From RBG-16-64-13 sp963718375 (GTDB taxonomy: Bacteria > Actinomycetota > Thermoleophilia > RBG-16-64-13), in contig CAVQZD010000005.1 in NCBI GenBank assembly GCA_963718375.1, forward strand, positions 434,001 to 498,000: 64,000 bases of DNA. The letters run 5' to 3'. The position numbers and the translations under genes were made by a program. The stretch's first letter is position 1; every line of letters begins with the position of its first letter. The notes under the pieces are model-generated. The model was given only the letters and a program-made list of their open reading frames with translations, had not been told where the DNA came from and did no database searches. Of this stretch, positions 1 through 7,750 are shown piece after piece.

Positions 1-321
1 AGTCACGTTTGGATCGTCCCTGAGAGTAGATTCCAGAGGCGCCTTGAGCCGCTGGTCGATCTCAAATGCGTGGACGCATCGACACACACCGGCCAACGCC
101 GTCGTCAGGACCCCCAAGCCGGCGCCGACCTCCAGGATCACGTCGTCGGGCCGCGCCCCAAGCTGCACCAGGATGACCCCCAGGATGTTGTCATCGATCA
201 GAAAGTTCTGACCCAAGTCGCGCTTCGGTACGACCCCGAACTCCCTGATGCGTGCGAGCGAGACCTGGCGGAGCCCGGAGTCGGCCCTGCTTGTGACCGC
301 GTCCGGATCCCGGTGCTTCAC
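1..321 (-). CDS. rsmA: 16S rRNA dimethyladenosine transferase RsmA/KsgA, N-terminal part (runs off left edge)
   Basis: Dimethylates the two adjacent adenines near the 3' end of 16S rRNA using SAM. The 107 visible codons contain the family's opening signature (RDLGQNFLIDDNIL), then the SAM-binding motif I stretch (ILEVGAGLGVLT) and the acidic ribose-binding segment (AFEID). The GTG at 321-319 is chosen because it overlaps the tatD stop as GTGA, and no ATG lies between it and the LGQNFL motif. The rest, including the catalytic motif, lies outside the window. Coupling behind tatD and metG is a common bacterial arrangement. Confidence 0.9.
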   Translation of the reverse strand, partial: MKHRDPDAVTSRADSGLRQVSLARIREFGVVPKRDLGQNFLIDDNILGVILVQLGARPDDVILEVGAGLGVLTTALAGVCRCVHAFEIDQRLKAPLESTLRDDPNVT

Positions 322-1091
322 CCTGCGGTGGCCTCGGCCACCCGCGGGAAAGCCCTATACACGTTCTGCTCAACCTGCTCAGCCAAGTCCTCGACTGTCA
401 CTCCACGCAGGCCGGCTACGAACTCGTAGGTCTGTGCCACCAGGCCCGGACGATTGGGGCGCCCGCGTAATGGCTCCGGCGTGAGCCACGGGGCGTCCGT
501 CTCCAGCAGAAGCAGCTCTGCGGGAGTGGTCTTCGCGGCCTCCTGCAGCTCGTAAGCCTTGTTGTATGTGACGTTACCGGCGAAGCTCACGTAGTAGCCG
601 CGCTGCGCGACTTCTGCCAGGCGCTCGGGCAGCGAAAAGCAGTGCAGCACGACTGTGAGACCCGTAGCGTGTTCACCCAGCAACGCCAGGGTATCCTCGG
701 CGGCCTCGCGAGTGTGCACCACCACGGGCAGCCCTACCCGCGCGGCAAGATCGATGTGCCGAACGAAGGCCTCCTGCTGCACTTCGCGCGGGGAGCGGTC
801 TCGGTAATAGTCCAGCCCGGTCTCACCCACCGCTACCACTCGCGGGTGAGCAGTCCACATCTCGATCTCGACCATGCCTCTGTCGTCGACGGCCGCGGCG
901 TCGTGCGGGTGGTAGCCGACAACGGCCAGCACTTCAGCAAACCTCTCGGCCAGTTGCACCGAGAGCCGCGACGAGTCCAGGTCGGTGCCGCACTGCAGCA
1001 TAAGGCCGACTCCGCGCTCGCGCGCGTCGGCCACCAACGACGCTGGGTCTTCCTGCGAGTGATTGAGATGGGTGTGGGTGTCGATGAACAT
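318..1091 (-). CDS. tatD: TatD family metal-dependent hydrolase (deoxyribonuclease)
   Basis: This 257-residue TIM-barrel hydrolase has the full TatD metal-ligand set: HTH near residues 6-8, the GETGLDYY glutamate, VVHTRE, LHCFS and the C-terminal LETDAPWLTP aspartate. The family is reported to have 3'-5' DNA exonuclease activity, but the physiological substrate here is not evident. Length and N-terminus (MFIDTHTHLNH) are typical. It overlaps the following rsmA start by 4 bases (GTGA) and follows metG after a 58-base gap, so the three are probably co-transcribed. Confidence 0.93.
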   Translation of the reverse strand: MFIDTHTHLNHSQEDPASLVADARERGVGLMLQCGTDLDSSRLSVQLAERFAEVLAVVGYHPHDAAAVDDRGMVEIEMWTAHPRVVAVGETGLDYYRDRSPREVQQEAFVRHIDLAARVGLPVVVHTREAAEDTLALLGEHATGLTVVLHCFSLPERLAEVAQRGYYVSFAGNVTYNKAYELQEAAKTTPAELLLLETDAPWLTPEPLRGRPNRPGLVAQTYEFVAGLRGVTVEDLAEQVEQNVYRAFPRVAEATAG

Positions 1092-1149
1092 CAGCCCACG
1101 AGCCTGCAGTGCTTCTCGAATCGATCTTGGGCCGAGGCGGCCGTCACCC

Positions 1150-2667
1150 TCACTCCTCGATGCGAGGGAACAGCGGCGGGCCGGTCACCACCGCGCGACC
1201 GGGAACGAGTACGCCAGCATCCCAGCGGGCTTCGTCCCAGGAGGGCATGGCCGTCGCGTCCAGCCCGAGCCGCTCTCGGATGGCGAGCGCGGTGTGCGGG
1301 ATGAAGGGATAGAGTAGTACCGATAGGAGGCGCAGCCCCTCGGCCAGCTCCCAGAGGGTGGAGTCGAGCGTGTGCTTCGCCTCCGCGCTGTCGTCCTTCG
1401 CCAATTTCCACGGCGCGCTCTCCTCCACGTACCGGTTGAGCCTGCGCACGAACGCCCAGATGGTCTCGAGGGCCCCGGTGAGTTCGAGCTCCTCGATCTG
1501 CGCCCGAACCGCGGCGCAGGCGGCAGAAGCCTCCGTGCTCAGGAGGGATCTGACCGGTGTAGACACCACCCCGCCGCGGTACTTGCCGATCATGGAGACG
1601 GTCCGCGACACCAGGTTGCCCAGTTCGTTGGCAAGCTCGCTGTTGTAGCGGGCCTTGAAGCCCTCTTCGCTGACCATACCATCCTGCCCGAAGCTCACTT
1701 CGCGCAGGCAGTAGAAGCGGAAGGGGTCGGCGCCATACTGCTCGATGAGCGGGAACGGGTCCATGACATTGCCACGCGTCTTGGACATCTTCTCTCCGCC
1801 CAGCTTCAGGTAGCCGTGGATGAAGAGGTGCTCGGGCAGTTCGTAGCCTGCCGACATGAGCAGTGCCGGCCAGATGATGGCGTGGAACTTCAGGATGTCC
1901 TGCGCCATGAGGTGGTAGGTCGCGGGCCAAAAGCGGGCAAGATCTTGACCTGGAGCGTATGAGAGAGCGCTGAGGTAGTTGATCAAAGCGTCTACCCACA
2001 CATAGATCACTTGCGACTCGTCCCAGGGCACGCTGATGCCCCACTTGAGAGTCGCTCGGGATATTGAGATATCCTCCAACCCCTGCTCGATGAACGAGAG
2101 GGCCTCGTTGTAGCGGTGCCTCGGCCTCACGAAGTCAGGATGCTCGCGGTAGTGCTCCAGCAGCCGGTCCTGGAAGGCCGATAGTCTGAAGAAGTAGTTG
2201 TCCTCGTCCATCTGCACAGGGACGGTGCCGTGGTCGGGACAGTGTCCCTCTACCAGGTTGTCCTCGGTGTAGTACGCCTCACAGGCTGGGCAGTACAGGC
2301 CCGTGTACGAGCCTTTGTAGATGTCGCCGGCGTCGTGACAGCGCTTCACGAAATCTTGCACGAATCTTTCGTGCTCAGGGTCCGTCGTCCGGATGAAGAA
2401 GTCGTTGCTGGCCCCCACCTTGACCGCGACCTCTTTGAACTTGGCCACCACCTCGTCCACGTGCTCTTTGGGCGTCAGGCCGCGAGCGCAGGCGGCCTGC
2501 TCCACCTTGGTGCCGTGCTCGTCGGTGCCCGTGAGAAAGAAGACGTCGTCGCCCAACTGCCGGTGGAAGCGTGCGGCCGCGTCAGCGGCCGCCGTCGTAT
2601 AAGCGTGCCCGATATGCGGCACGTCGTTGACGTAGTAGATAGGGGTGGTGATGTAGAACCGGGCCAT
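1150..2667 (-). CDS. metG: methionyl-tRNA synthetase (short form)
   Basis: Class I aminoacyl-tRNA synthetase that charges tRNA-Met. The HIGH signature is seen as HIGHAYTT near residue 18, and the KMSKS loop as GEKMSKTRGN near residue 295. A knuckle insert (CPAC then CPDH) is present with one Cys replaced by His. At 505 residues it lacks the C-terminal EMAP/Trbp111-like tRNA-binding extension found in longer MetRS forms. It is the first gene of the metG-tatD-rsmA group. Confidence 0.96.
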   Translation of the reverse strand: MARFYITTPIYYVNDVPHIGHAYTTAAADAAARFHRQLGDDVFFLTGTDEHGTKVEQAACARGLTPKEHVDEVVAKFKEVAVKVGASNDFFIRTTDPEHERFVQDFVKRCHDAGDIYKGSYTGLYCPACEAYYTEDNLVEGHCPDHGTVPVQMDEDNYFFRLSAFQDRLLEHYREHPDFVRPRHRYNEALSFIEQGLEDISISRATLKWGISVPWDESQVIYVWVDALINYLSALSYAPGQDLARFWPATYHLMAQDILKFHAIIWPALLMSAGYELPEHLFIHGYLKLGGEKMSKTRGNVMDPFPLIEQYGADPFRFYCLREVSFGQDGMVSEEGFKARYNSELANELGNLVSRTVSMIGKYRGGVVSTPVRSLLSTEASAACAAVRAQIEELELTGALETIWAFVRRLNRYVEESAPWKLAKDDSAEAKHTLDSTLWELAEGLRLLSVLLYPFIPHTALAIRERLGLDATAMPSWDEARWDAGVLVPGRAVVTGPPLFPRIEE

Positions 2668-2728
2668 AGCCCGGCTATTCTAGCATCGGGCCCGCCAAGG
2701 ACAGCCCCGGACCACCAGCCCGGTGCTC

Positions 2729-3145
2729 TCAGACCAAGCTCAACCCGATGCCCACGCCGATTATGGCCAGGATGATGGAGAGCACGATGCCGAAGCAGAA
2801 GATCACGGTGGAGACTACGCACCACGCCTTCGCTACGCCGGAGGCGTGCTGCGCACCGGCGACGTCCCCGGCGGCCAAAAGATTGTCCACCTTCACCGCG
2901 TAGATGACCGCCACTATGCCACCCGGTAGGAAGAAGAAGATGAGCGAGATTATGGCCCAGACAAGATAGTTGGGCACCTTCGGGATGAGGCCGGGAGTGG
3001 CGGGCTGGGGGGCGACCCCTTGGCTGGCGGCGGTCACCATTTGAGTAGGGGCCTGCTCCTGCGCCGCTGGGGCGAGCGAGGTCCCGCAAGACTGACAGAA
3101 CGACGCTGAATCAGCATTCTCCGTGCCACACTTCGGACAGTACAT
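2729..3145 (-). CDS. zinc-ribbon protein with CD225/dispanin-type membrane domain
   Basis: About 138 residues. The N-terminus is a zinc ribbon (MYCPKCGTENADSASFCQSCG, two CxxC knuckles). A Pro/Gln/Ala-rich linker follows, then a two-helix membrane domain resembling CD225/dispanin: PNYLVWAIISLIFFFLPGG, a short charged loop, and a second hydrophobic helix. The ATG at 3145 is preferred over a longer reading because AAGGAGG lies just upstream. The function of bacterial members is unknown. Confidence 0.78.
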   Translation of the reverse strand: MYCPKCGTENADSASFCQSCGTSLAPAAQEQAPTQMVTAASQGVAPQPATPGLIPKVPNYLVWAIISLIFFFLPGGIVAVIYAVKVDNLLAAGDVAGAQHASGVAKAWCVVSTVIFCFGIVLSIILAIIGVGIGLSLV

Positions 3146-3202
3146 CCCCGCCTCCTTCGAATGTCCGCTCAGCCGCACCGGTCTGAGCTTCGCTTGAAAG
3201 AC

Positions 3203-3231
3203 ATGCTACGCGACGTGTCATGCGAACACAA
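3203..3231 (-). promoter_or_regulatory. possible promoter for the zinc-ribbon/CD225 gene
   Basis: On the minus strand a TTGTGT -35-like hexamer (3226-3231) and a TAGCAT -10-like hexamer (3203-3208) are separated by 17 bases, about 60 bases upstream of the gene. The match to consensus is moderate. Confidence 0.3.
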
Positions 3232-3255
3232 CTTCGGCGCCGCGTCAGGGGGGCC

Positions 3256-3293
3256 TCAAAAGACAAAGGGAGCCGGCCCTGGGGCCGGCTCCC
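3256..3293 (-). terminator. intrinsic terminator after the membrane-protein gene 3319-3894
   Basis: On the minus strand an 11-bp GC-rich stem (GGGAGCCGGCC paired with GGCCGGCTCCC, loop of 4) is followed directly by TTTGTCTTTT. This has the stem plus U-tract form of a Rho-independent terminator and lies 26 bases past the stop codon of the upstream gene. Confidence 0.85.
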
Positions 3294-3318
3294 TCGTTAC
3301 CACAAGCTATCAGACTGA

Positions 3319-3894
3319 CTAGGCAGTCGGTGGGGTGCCGCTCGGTGCCTCGGGCGGAGTATTCGCAGGGGGCTTAGTCGAGCCGGTGTTGATATTGACC
3401 TTCGGCACAGTCGTCGTACCGTAGTCACCGCTCGTGTCCTTGAACATCATGTATCCGCAGAAGAGGACGCCGACGCCGGCCACAAGGGTGATGAGCCCAC
3501 CCGGCCTCCAGGCCCAGACGTCGTAGCCGCCATACGGCGCATCGAGGGTGCCGATGATGCCGATCAGGGTGAGGACGCCACCGATGACCAGCACCGGCCC
3601 GGCCTCCATGTACCACTTGGGCAGCGGCTTGTCCATCGCGAAGAAGACCTTGGCGAAGACCCACAGGGCCACGATCAGAGCAAAGACGAAGGCGGCCACG
3701 CCGGCGTCAAGATCCCAACCCAGGACGTTAGTAGAAGGCACGTCCACGGCCTCGCCGAGGAGTCCGCCCAGACCTTCGAGAAGATCACCGACCTTCGCCT
3801 TCCACCACGGGATGCTGACCCCGACTATAGTGACCGCCAAGGCGATGATCACGCCCCAGTCCCACTTCTTCATCCGACCGATGTTGATGTTCAT
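3319..3894 (-). CDS. four-helix integral membrane protein of unknown function
   Basis: About 191 residues. A short polar start (MNINIGRMKKWDWG) leads into four hydrophobic segments: VIIALAVTIVGVSIPWW, GVAAFVFALIVALWVFAKV, AGPVLVIGGVLTLIGIIG and ITLVAGVGVLFCGYMM. The cytoplasmic or extracytoplasmic tail is Pro/Thr-rich. The start at 3894 is supported by GGGAGGTGGGA just upstream; a longer in-frame reading has no ribosome-binding site and would cover the promoter. I recognise no family. It appears to be a single-gene transcription unit, with its own promoter and terminator. Confidence 0.75.
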   Translation of the reverse strand: MNINIGRMKKWDWGVIIALAVTIVGVSIPWWKAKVGDLLEGLGGLLGEAVDVPSTNVLGWDLDAGVAAFVFALIVALWVFAKVFFAMDKPLPKWYMEAGPVLVIGGVLTLIGIIGTLDAPYGGYDVWAWRPGGLITLVAGVGVLFCGYMMFKDTSGDYGTTTVPKVNINTGSTKPPANTPPEAPSGTPPTA

Positions 3895-3950
3895 TCCCAC
3901 CTCCCATACCACAGCTTGGTTAGTTCCCGCTCCATCCATGCCACTGCCCC

Positions 3951-3980
3951 ACGATAGGCGGACCGGCAGCGACGTGTCAA
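3951..3980 (-). promoter_or_regulatory. sigma-70-type promoter for the membrane-protein gene
   Basis: The minus strand has a perfect TTGACA (3975-3980), an 18-base spacer and TATCGT (3951-3956), about 57 bases upstream of the start at 3894. It lies between rsmI and the membrane-protein gene, which suggests independent transcription. Confidence 0.6.
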
Positions 3981-4028
3981 GCGTACGGTCCCCAAGAAAC
4001 GAACGTGCGAACCTCAAGGGCGCGCGTG

Positions 4029-4856
4029 CTATCCCTTGACCCGCAGACCCACCGCGTACATATCCTTTCTCGGCAAGCCCGTCAACGCGGACACAATCGA
4101 CGCAGCCCTCCTGACCCCGACCCCCGCTTCGACGAGTTCTGTCATCGCCTGGACACCGGCAGAGTCGAGGTCAGGCGCACCCGGCTTCGGCCCCGCAGAC
4201 TCGGGTGCCAGCACCAGTGCGACCTCGCCCTTGACGGCCTCGGCCAGCCTCTCCAACACCTCCACTGCGCTGCCCCGCACGACCTCCTCATGCAGCTTGG
4301 TCAGCTCCCGACACACCGCCATCTGCCGCGTCGGCCACCGCTCGCCCAGGGCCGCCACCGAGCTGCGGACCCGCCGCGGAGACTCGAAGGCGACCACGGC
4401 CGCACCGGTGCCGTCCAAGGCCTCCACCTGCGCGACCAGCTTCGACTTGCTGCGAGCAAGGAAGCCGATGAAGGCGTACCGGTCACACGGCAGCCCCGAC
4501 AGCACCAACGCAGTGGGGACCGCCGAGGGGCCGGGGAGCACGGTGACCGGCAGGCCTTCTGCCGCGCAGGCCCTCACCAGGCTGAAGCCCGGGTCGGAGA
4601 TCCCAGGCATGCCTGCGTCGCTGACCACCGCCACGTCCTTGCCTTCGCGGAGCAGCGGCAGTAGCGACGACAGCCGCTGTTCCTCGTTGTGATCATGAAA
4701 GCTGACCAAGTGAGCATTTATGCCGTGGCGGTCGAGCAGTATGCGGGTGTGTCGCGTGTCTTCGCAGGCTACAAGGTCCGCGCTGCGGAGGATCTCGAGT
4801 ACCCTCAGGGTGACGTCCTGCAGATTCCCGATGGGTGTGGCACAGAGGTAGAGCAT
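4029..4856 (-). CDS. rsmI: 16S rRNA (cytidine-1402-2'-O)-methyltransferase RsmI
   Basis: SAM-dependent tetrapyrrole-methylase-fold enzyme that 2'-O-methylates C1402 in the 16S rRNA decoding centre. Family motifs visible: LYLCATPIGNLQDVTLR at the start, CEDTRHTRILLDRHGI, SDAGMPGISDPG, LPGPSAVPTALVLSGLP and FESPRR. Length (275 residues) is normal. It follows the ROK kinase by 24 bases. No clear Shine-Dalgarno precedes its ATG; instead a GC-rich inverted repeat spans the end of the upstream gene. Confidence 0.95.
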   Translation of the reverse strand: MLYLCATPIGNLQDVTLRVLEILRSADLVACEDTRHTRILLDRHGINAHLVSFHDHNEEQRLSSLLPLLREGKDVAVVSDAGMPGISDPGFSLVRACAAEGLPVTVLPGPSAVPTALVLSGLPCDRYAFIGFLARSKSKLVAQVEALDGTGAAVVAFESPRRVRSSVAALGERWPTRQMAVCRELTKLHEEVVRGSAVEVLERLAEAVKGEVALVLAPESAGPKPGAPDLDSAGVQAMTELVEAGVGVRRAASIVSALTGLPRKDMYAVGLRVKG

Positions 4857-4869
4857 GGCGCAGTATGGT

Positions 4870-4895
4870 GGCGCCGGCCGCTAGGCGCCGGCGCC
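4870..4895 (-). other. GC-rich hairpin spanning the ROK-kinase stop codon
   Basis: A perfect 9-bp stem (GGCGCCGGC paired with GCCGGCGCC, loop of 8) covers the last codons and stop of the ROK kinase and lies just upstream of rsmI. It has no T-run, so it is not a classical terminator. It could stabilise the mRNA end or modulate rsmI translation. Confidence 0.4.
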
Positions 4896-5852
4896 CTCGA
4901 GGGCCTCCCAGGCGACGAGGCCAGCACCCACGATGCCGGCGTCATTGCCGAACTTGGCCAGCTCGATGCGCACCTCGTCCCTTGCAGGGGCTATCGCGTT
5001 CTGACGCAGATACTCCTCGGCCGGGCGCAGCAGCATGTCACCGAGAGCGCTCACTCCGCCGCCCACGACGATGACCTCTGGGTCGAAAGCGTCGGCGATG
5101 CTCACCAGACCCACCCCCACCCAACCGGCCAGCTCTCCGACCGCCTCCAACGCTCCGGGGTGCCCGCCACTCGCCAGCTCCGAGACGTCCCGGCCTGTCA
5201 TCTCGCCCTTCTGCACAAGCGCGGCCAGTTCGCCGGTCGGATCCAAGACCGCATCCCCCGCGCGCTCCGACGCATAGCGAACTAGCGCCGGGCCCGACGC
5301 GTAGGGCTCCAGGTGTCCCCTGCCGCCGCATCCGCATAGCAGACCGCCCGGCTTCACCACCAGATGCCCCAGCTCGCCTGCCGCACCGTGAGCTCCGCGG
5401 TAGACCTTGCCGTCGAGCAATAGCCCCCCTCCCACCCCCGTACCGAGGATGAGCAGCACCGCGTTCCGACAACCCCGGGCCGCGCCTGCTTTGTGTTCAC
5501 CCCAGATCGCTGCCTTGGCGTCGTTCTCCAGGATCACAGGCATCCTCAGCGCCTCCGCGAGAGGACCGGCCACAGGCGTCTCCGTGAGGGGCAGATTGGG
5601 CGCCTTGACCATCACCCCTCTCTCGCGGTCTACCGTGCCCGCGCAGGCGAGGCCGATGCCCGCCGGCGCGAACTGCTCGAACTCGCCCAGCGCTCGGCGC
5701 AGCGTCTCCTCCAGTCCTTGAAGGAAGGATTCGGCTGAAGCGGTGACGCTTGCCTCCACCAACTTCGGCGCCAGCATGGTCCCGTCGCGGTCCACCGGGG
5801 TGACCGCGACCTTGGTGCCACCGACATCCACTCCCAGCACAGAGTCGGCCAT
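4881..5852 (-). CDS. ROK family sugar kinase (probable glucokinase)
   Basis: 323 residues. The ATP-binding phosphate-1 motif (GVDVGGTKVAVT), the ENDAKAAIWGE catalytic region with its conserved Asp, and LGTGVGGGLLLDGKVYRG are all present. The ROK zinc module reads GHLVVKPGGLLCGCGGRGHLE: the third zinc-ligand position, usually Cys, is His. Glucose is the likely substrate given pgi elsewhere in the window, but N-acetylated hexoses cannot be excluded. The start lies 2 bases beyond the end of the DUF2007 gene, so the two are probably co-transcribed. Confidence 0.88.
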   Translation of the reverse strand: MADSVLGVDVGGTKVAVTPVDRDGTMLAPKLVEASVTASAESFLQGLEETLRRALGEFEQFAPAGIGLACAGTVDRERGVMVKAPNLPLTETPVAGPLAEALRMPVILENDAKAAIWGEHKAGAARGCRNAVLLILGTGVGGGLLLDGKVYRGAHGAAGELGHLVVKPGGLLCGCGGRGHLEPYASGPALVRYASERAGDAVLDPTGELAALVQKGEMTGRDVSELASGGHPGALEAVGELAGWVGVGLVSIADAFDPEVIVVGGGVSALGDMLLRPAEEYLRQNAIAPARDEVRIELAKFGNDAGIVGAGLVAWEALEGAGA

Positions 5853-5854
5853 TG

Positions 5855-6112
5855 CTACTCCGTCTGCTCCGATTCCTCCGGTGACTCTGGTTCGGTCTCG
5901 AGAGCGACCTTCGCCTCGGGCAGATCCTCGGCCCGAACGATCACTTCCTGCCTCCCCACGCCGTTGAAGGTGATGCCGATGACCTTCGACACCGCCTCGT
6001 GCTTGATGTACGCCTCGATGCCCGCGCTCCTCAGCTTCCCCAGGATGATCTCGGCCTCCACCGGATCGTTGGTAGTCATGAGGGTCACCAGTCCATCAGA
6101 GTCCGAGTTCAT
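5855..6112 (-). CDS. DUF2007 domain protein
   Basis: 85 residues matching the DUF2007 pattern: a short beta-alpha-beta fold beginning LVTLMTTNDPVEAEIILGKLRSAGIEAYI and ending in a hydrophobic strand (RQEVIVRAEDLPEAKVAL) with an acidic Glu/Ser tail. The family is a putative signal-transducing or PII-like small domain with no settled function. A strong AGGAGGT sits in front of the ATG, inside the end of the upstream HD gene, with a 17-base overlap. Confidence 0.8.
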   Translation of the reverse strand: MNSDSDGLVTLMTTNDPVEAEIILGKLRSAGIEAYIKHEAVSKVIGITFNGVGRQEVIVRAEDLPEAKVALETEPESPEESEQTE

Positions 6113-6650
6113 CTGAAACCTCCTGCATAGCGATTAGTCCGATTTCTAGGAACTCGTCCAACTCCAGGCCGAGCTCGGAACACGTCATGATGTCTTCACG
6201 CCTTGCTCCCCGGGCAAAGGACGGCTCTTTGAACCTCTTCTTCAGGCTCTTCAGGGTCACCAGATCCAGCTGCTTCTCCGGCCGGATCAAGGCGGCCGCC
6301 GTCACCAGACCGGTGAGGCAGTCGCAGGCGAAGAGAGCCCTGTCCATCTCAGAGGTGATGCACGAGCCGTTGGCGGGATTGTGCGCCAAGACAGCGTGAA
6401 GAACCTCCTCGTCCGTCAACCCTGCTTCCTGGAGCCACTCTACGGTACGGGCGGCATGTACGTCCATGTGCTCGGCCGTCTCTTCCGCATCCAGATCGTG
6501 CACTAGGCCGGCCAACCGCCATCTCTGCGTATCTCCCCCCAGACGCCCCGCCAGCGCGCCCATGATGGCTTCTGTGGCCAGCATATGCTTCACAAGGTTG
6601 TCGTTCTGGACCCTTTCTCCCACAAGACATAGGGCTTCTTCGCGGGTCAC
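6096..6650 (-). CDS. HD-domain (HDIG-type) predicted phosphohydrolase
   Basis: About 184 residues. HD-superfamily pattern: conserved His in the first helix (NLVKHMLATEAIM), HD doublet in RWRLAGLVHDLD, HAARTVEWL, and a later LHAVLAHN. The GTG at 6650 is chosen because it overlaps the threonine-aldolase stop (GTGA) and is preceded by GGAGGG; a longer reading would run deep into ltaE. The substrate is unknown; related small HDIG proteins hydrolyse nucleotides or phosphomonoesters. Confidence 0.8.
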   Translation of the reverse strand: MTREEALCLVGERVQNDNLVKHMLATEAIMGALAGRLGGDTQRWRLAGLVHDLDAEETAEHMDVHAARTVEWLQEAGLTDEEVLHAVLAHNPANGSCITSEMDRALFACDCLTGLVTAAALIRPEKQLDLVTLKSLKKRFKEPSFARGARREDIMTCSELGLELDEFLEIGLIAMQEVSDELGL

Positions 6651-7735
6651 CGCGAGTCCCTCCGCGCTCGATGGTGCGACGCCGACTCGGCCATGCCCAT
6701 CAGAGTAGTGACGGCGATCTCGCCCGCCGTCCGCGCCGCTTGGGCGCTCACTCCCAGATGAGTTACGAAGCGCACCCGCTCCGCCGACGCCATGCCGCAC
6801 AGAACGCCTGCAGCCGCGACCGCTTTCACGACCTCCGTAGCACCCAATCCCAAGCCGCCGACGTCGGCGATGACGATGTTCGTCTGGACCTGATGTGGGA
6901 TGACCAACCCAGGGACTTCAACCAGCGACTCAGCGAGCACAGCCGCGTTCGCGTGGTCCTCCGCCAACCGTTCCAGATTGTGCTCGAGCGCGTACAACGC
7001 ACCCGCGGCGATGATGCCGGCCTGTCGCATCGCCCCGCCGTAGCGCTTGCGATGGTCACGCGCTTCTTCGACGAACTCACGTGTGCCCGCGAGCGCAGAG
7101 CCGACGGGGGCGCCGAGGCCTTTGGAGAAGCAGACTGAGACGGAATCTGCCGTGGCCGCGTAGGTATCCAGCGGCACCTTCGTGGCCACGTGGGCGTTCC
7201 AGATCCTGGCTCCATCCAAGTGGACGCTGAGTCCGCGCGAAGCTGCGACACCCTCCACGGCCCGCATCGCCTCAAGAGGCCAGATGGTCCCGCCGCGTAC
7301 GTTGTGGGTGTTCTCCATCTCGATCACTCGAGAGCGAGCGAAGTGTTCGGACACGGGTCTGATGGCTCCCTCGATCGTCTCCACCGTGAGGACCCCTCCC
7401 TCGCCCGGCAACGCCCTGATCTGCAACCCAGAGAGCGCCGCCGCCGAACCCCCTTCGTAGTGCAGGATATGTGAGTCCTCGTGCGCGATCACCTCGTCGC
7501 CGGGCCGCGTCAGGGTGCGAAGACACAGTTGGTTGCCCATCGTACCTGAGGGCACGAACAGCGCCGCCTCCTTGCCCAGCAACGCCGCCACCCTCTCCTG
7601 CAGGAGCTCGACGGTGGGGTCCTCGCGGTAGACGTCGTCACCGACAGGCGCCGCGGCCATGGCCCGGCGCATTTCCTCACTCGGCAGGGTGACAGTATCG
7701 CTGCGGAGGTCTATCGACGCTCGGCTGTCGGTCAC
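6647..7735 (-). CDS. ltaE: low-specificity L-threonine aldolase
   Basis: PLP-dependent fold-type I enzyme cleaving L-threonine or allo-threonine to glycine and acetaldehyde. Seen: IDLRSDTVTLPSEEMRRAM at the start, the DDVYREDPTVELLQ segment, HLDGARIWNA (cofactor Asp), and the PLP lysine in SVCFSKGLGAPVGS. At 362 residues it is typical in length. It lies 15 bases after the bifunctional aldolase and is translationally coupled to the HD gene. The glycine it produces could feed the glycine decarboxylase encoded near 26-29 kb. Confidence 0.93.
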   Translation of the reverse strand: MTDSRASIDLRSDTVTLPSEEMRRAMAAAPVGDDVYREDPTVELLQERVAALLGKEAALFVPSGTMGNQLCLRTLTRPGDEVIAHEDSHILHYEGGSAAALSGLQIRALPGEGGVLTVETIEGAIRPVSEHFARSRVIEMENTHNVRGGTIWPLEAMRAVEGVAASRGLSVHLDGARIWNAHVATKVPLDTYAATADSVSVCFSKGLGAPVGSALAGTREFVEEARDHRKRYGGAMRQAGIIAAGALYALEHNLERLAEDHANAAVLAESLVEVPGLVIPHQVQTNIVIADVGGLGLGATEVVKAVAAAGVLCGMASAERVRFVTHLGVSAQAARTAGEIAVTTLMGMAESASHHRARRDSR

Positions 7736-7750
7736 TATCCTGTCCCTTCT

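Noticed and set aside
1091..2044. 317-codon minus-strand frame overlapping metG
   Set aside because: Same strand as metG in another frame; low-complexity Arg/Gly-rich product, while metG shows all family motifs.
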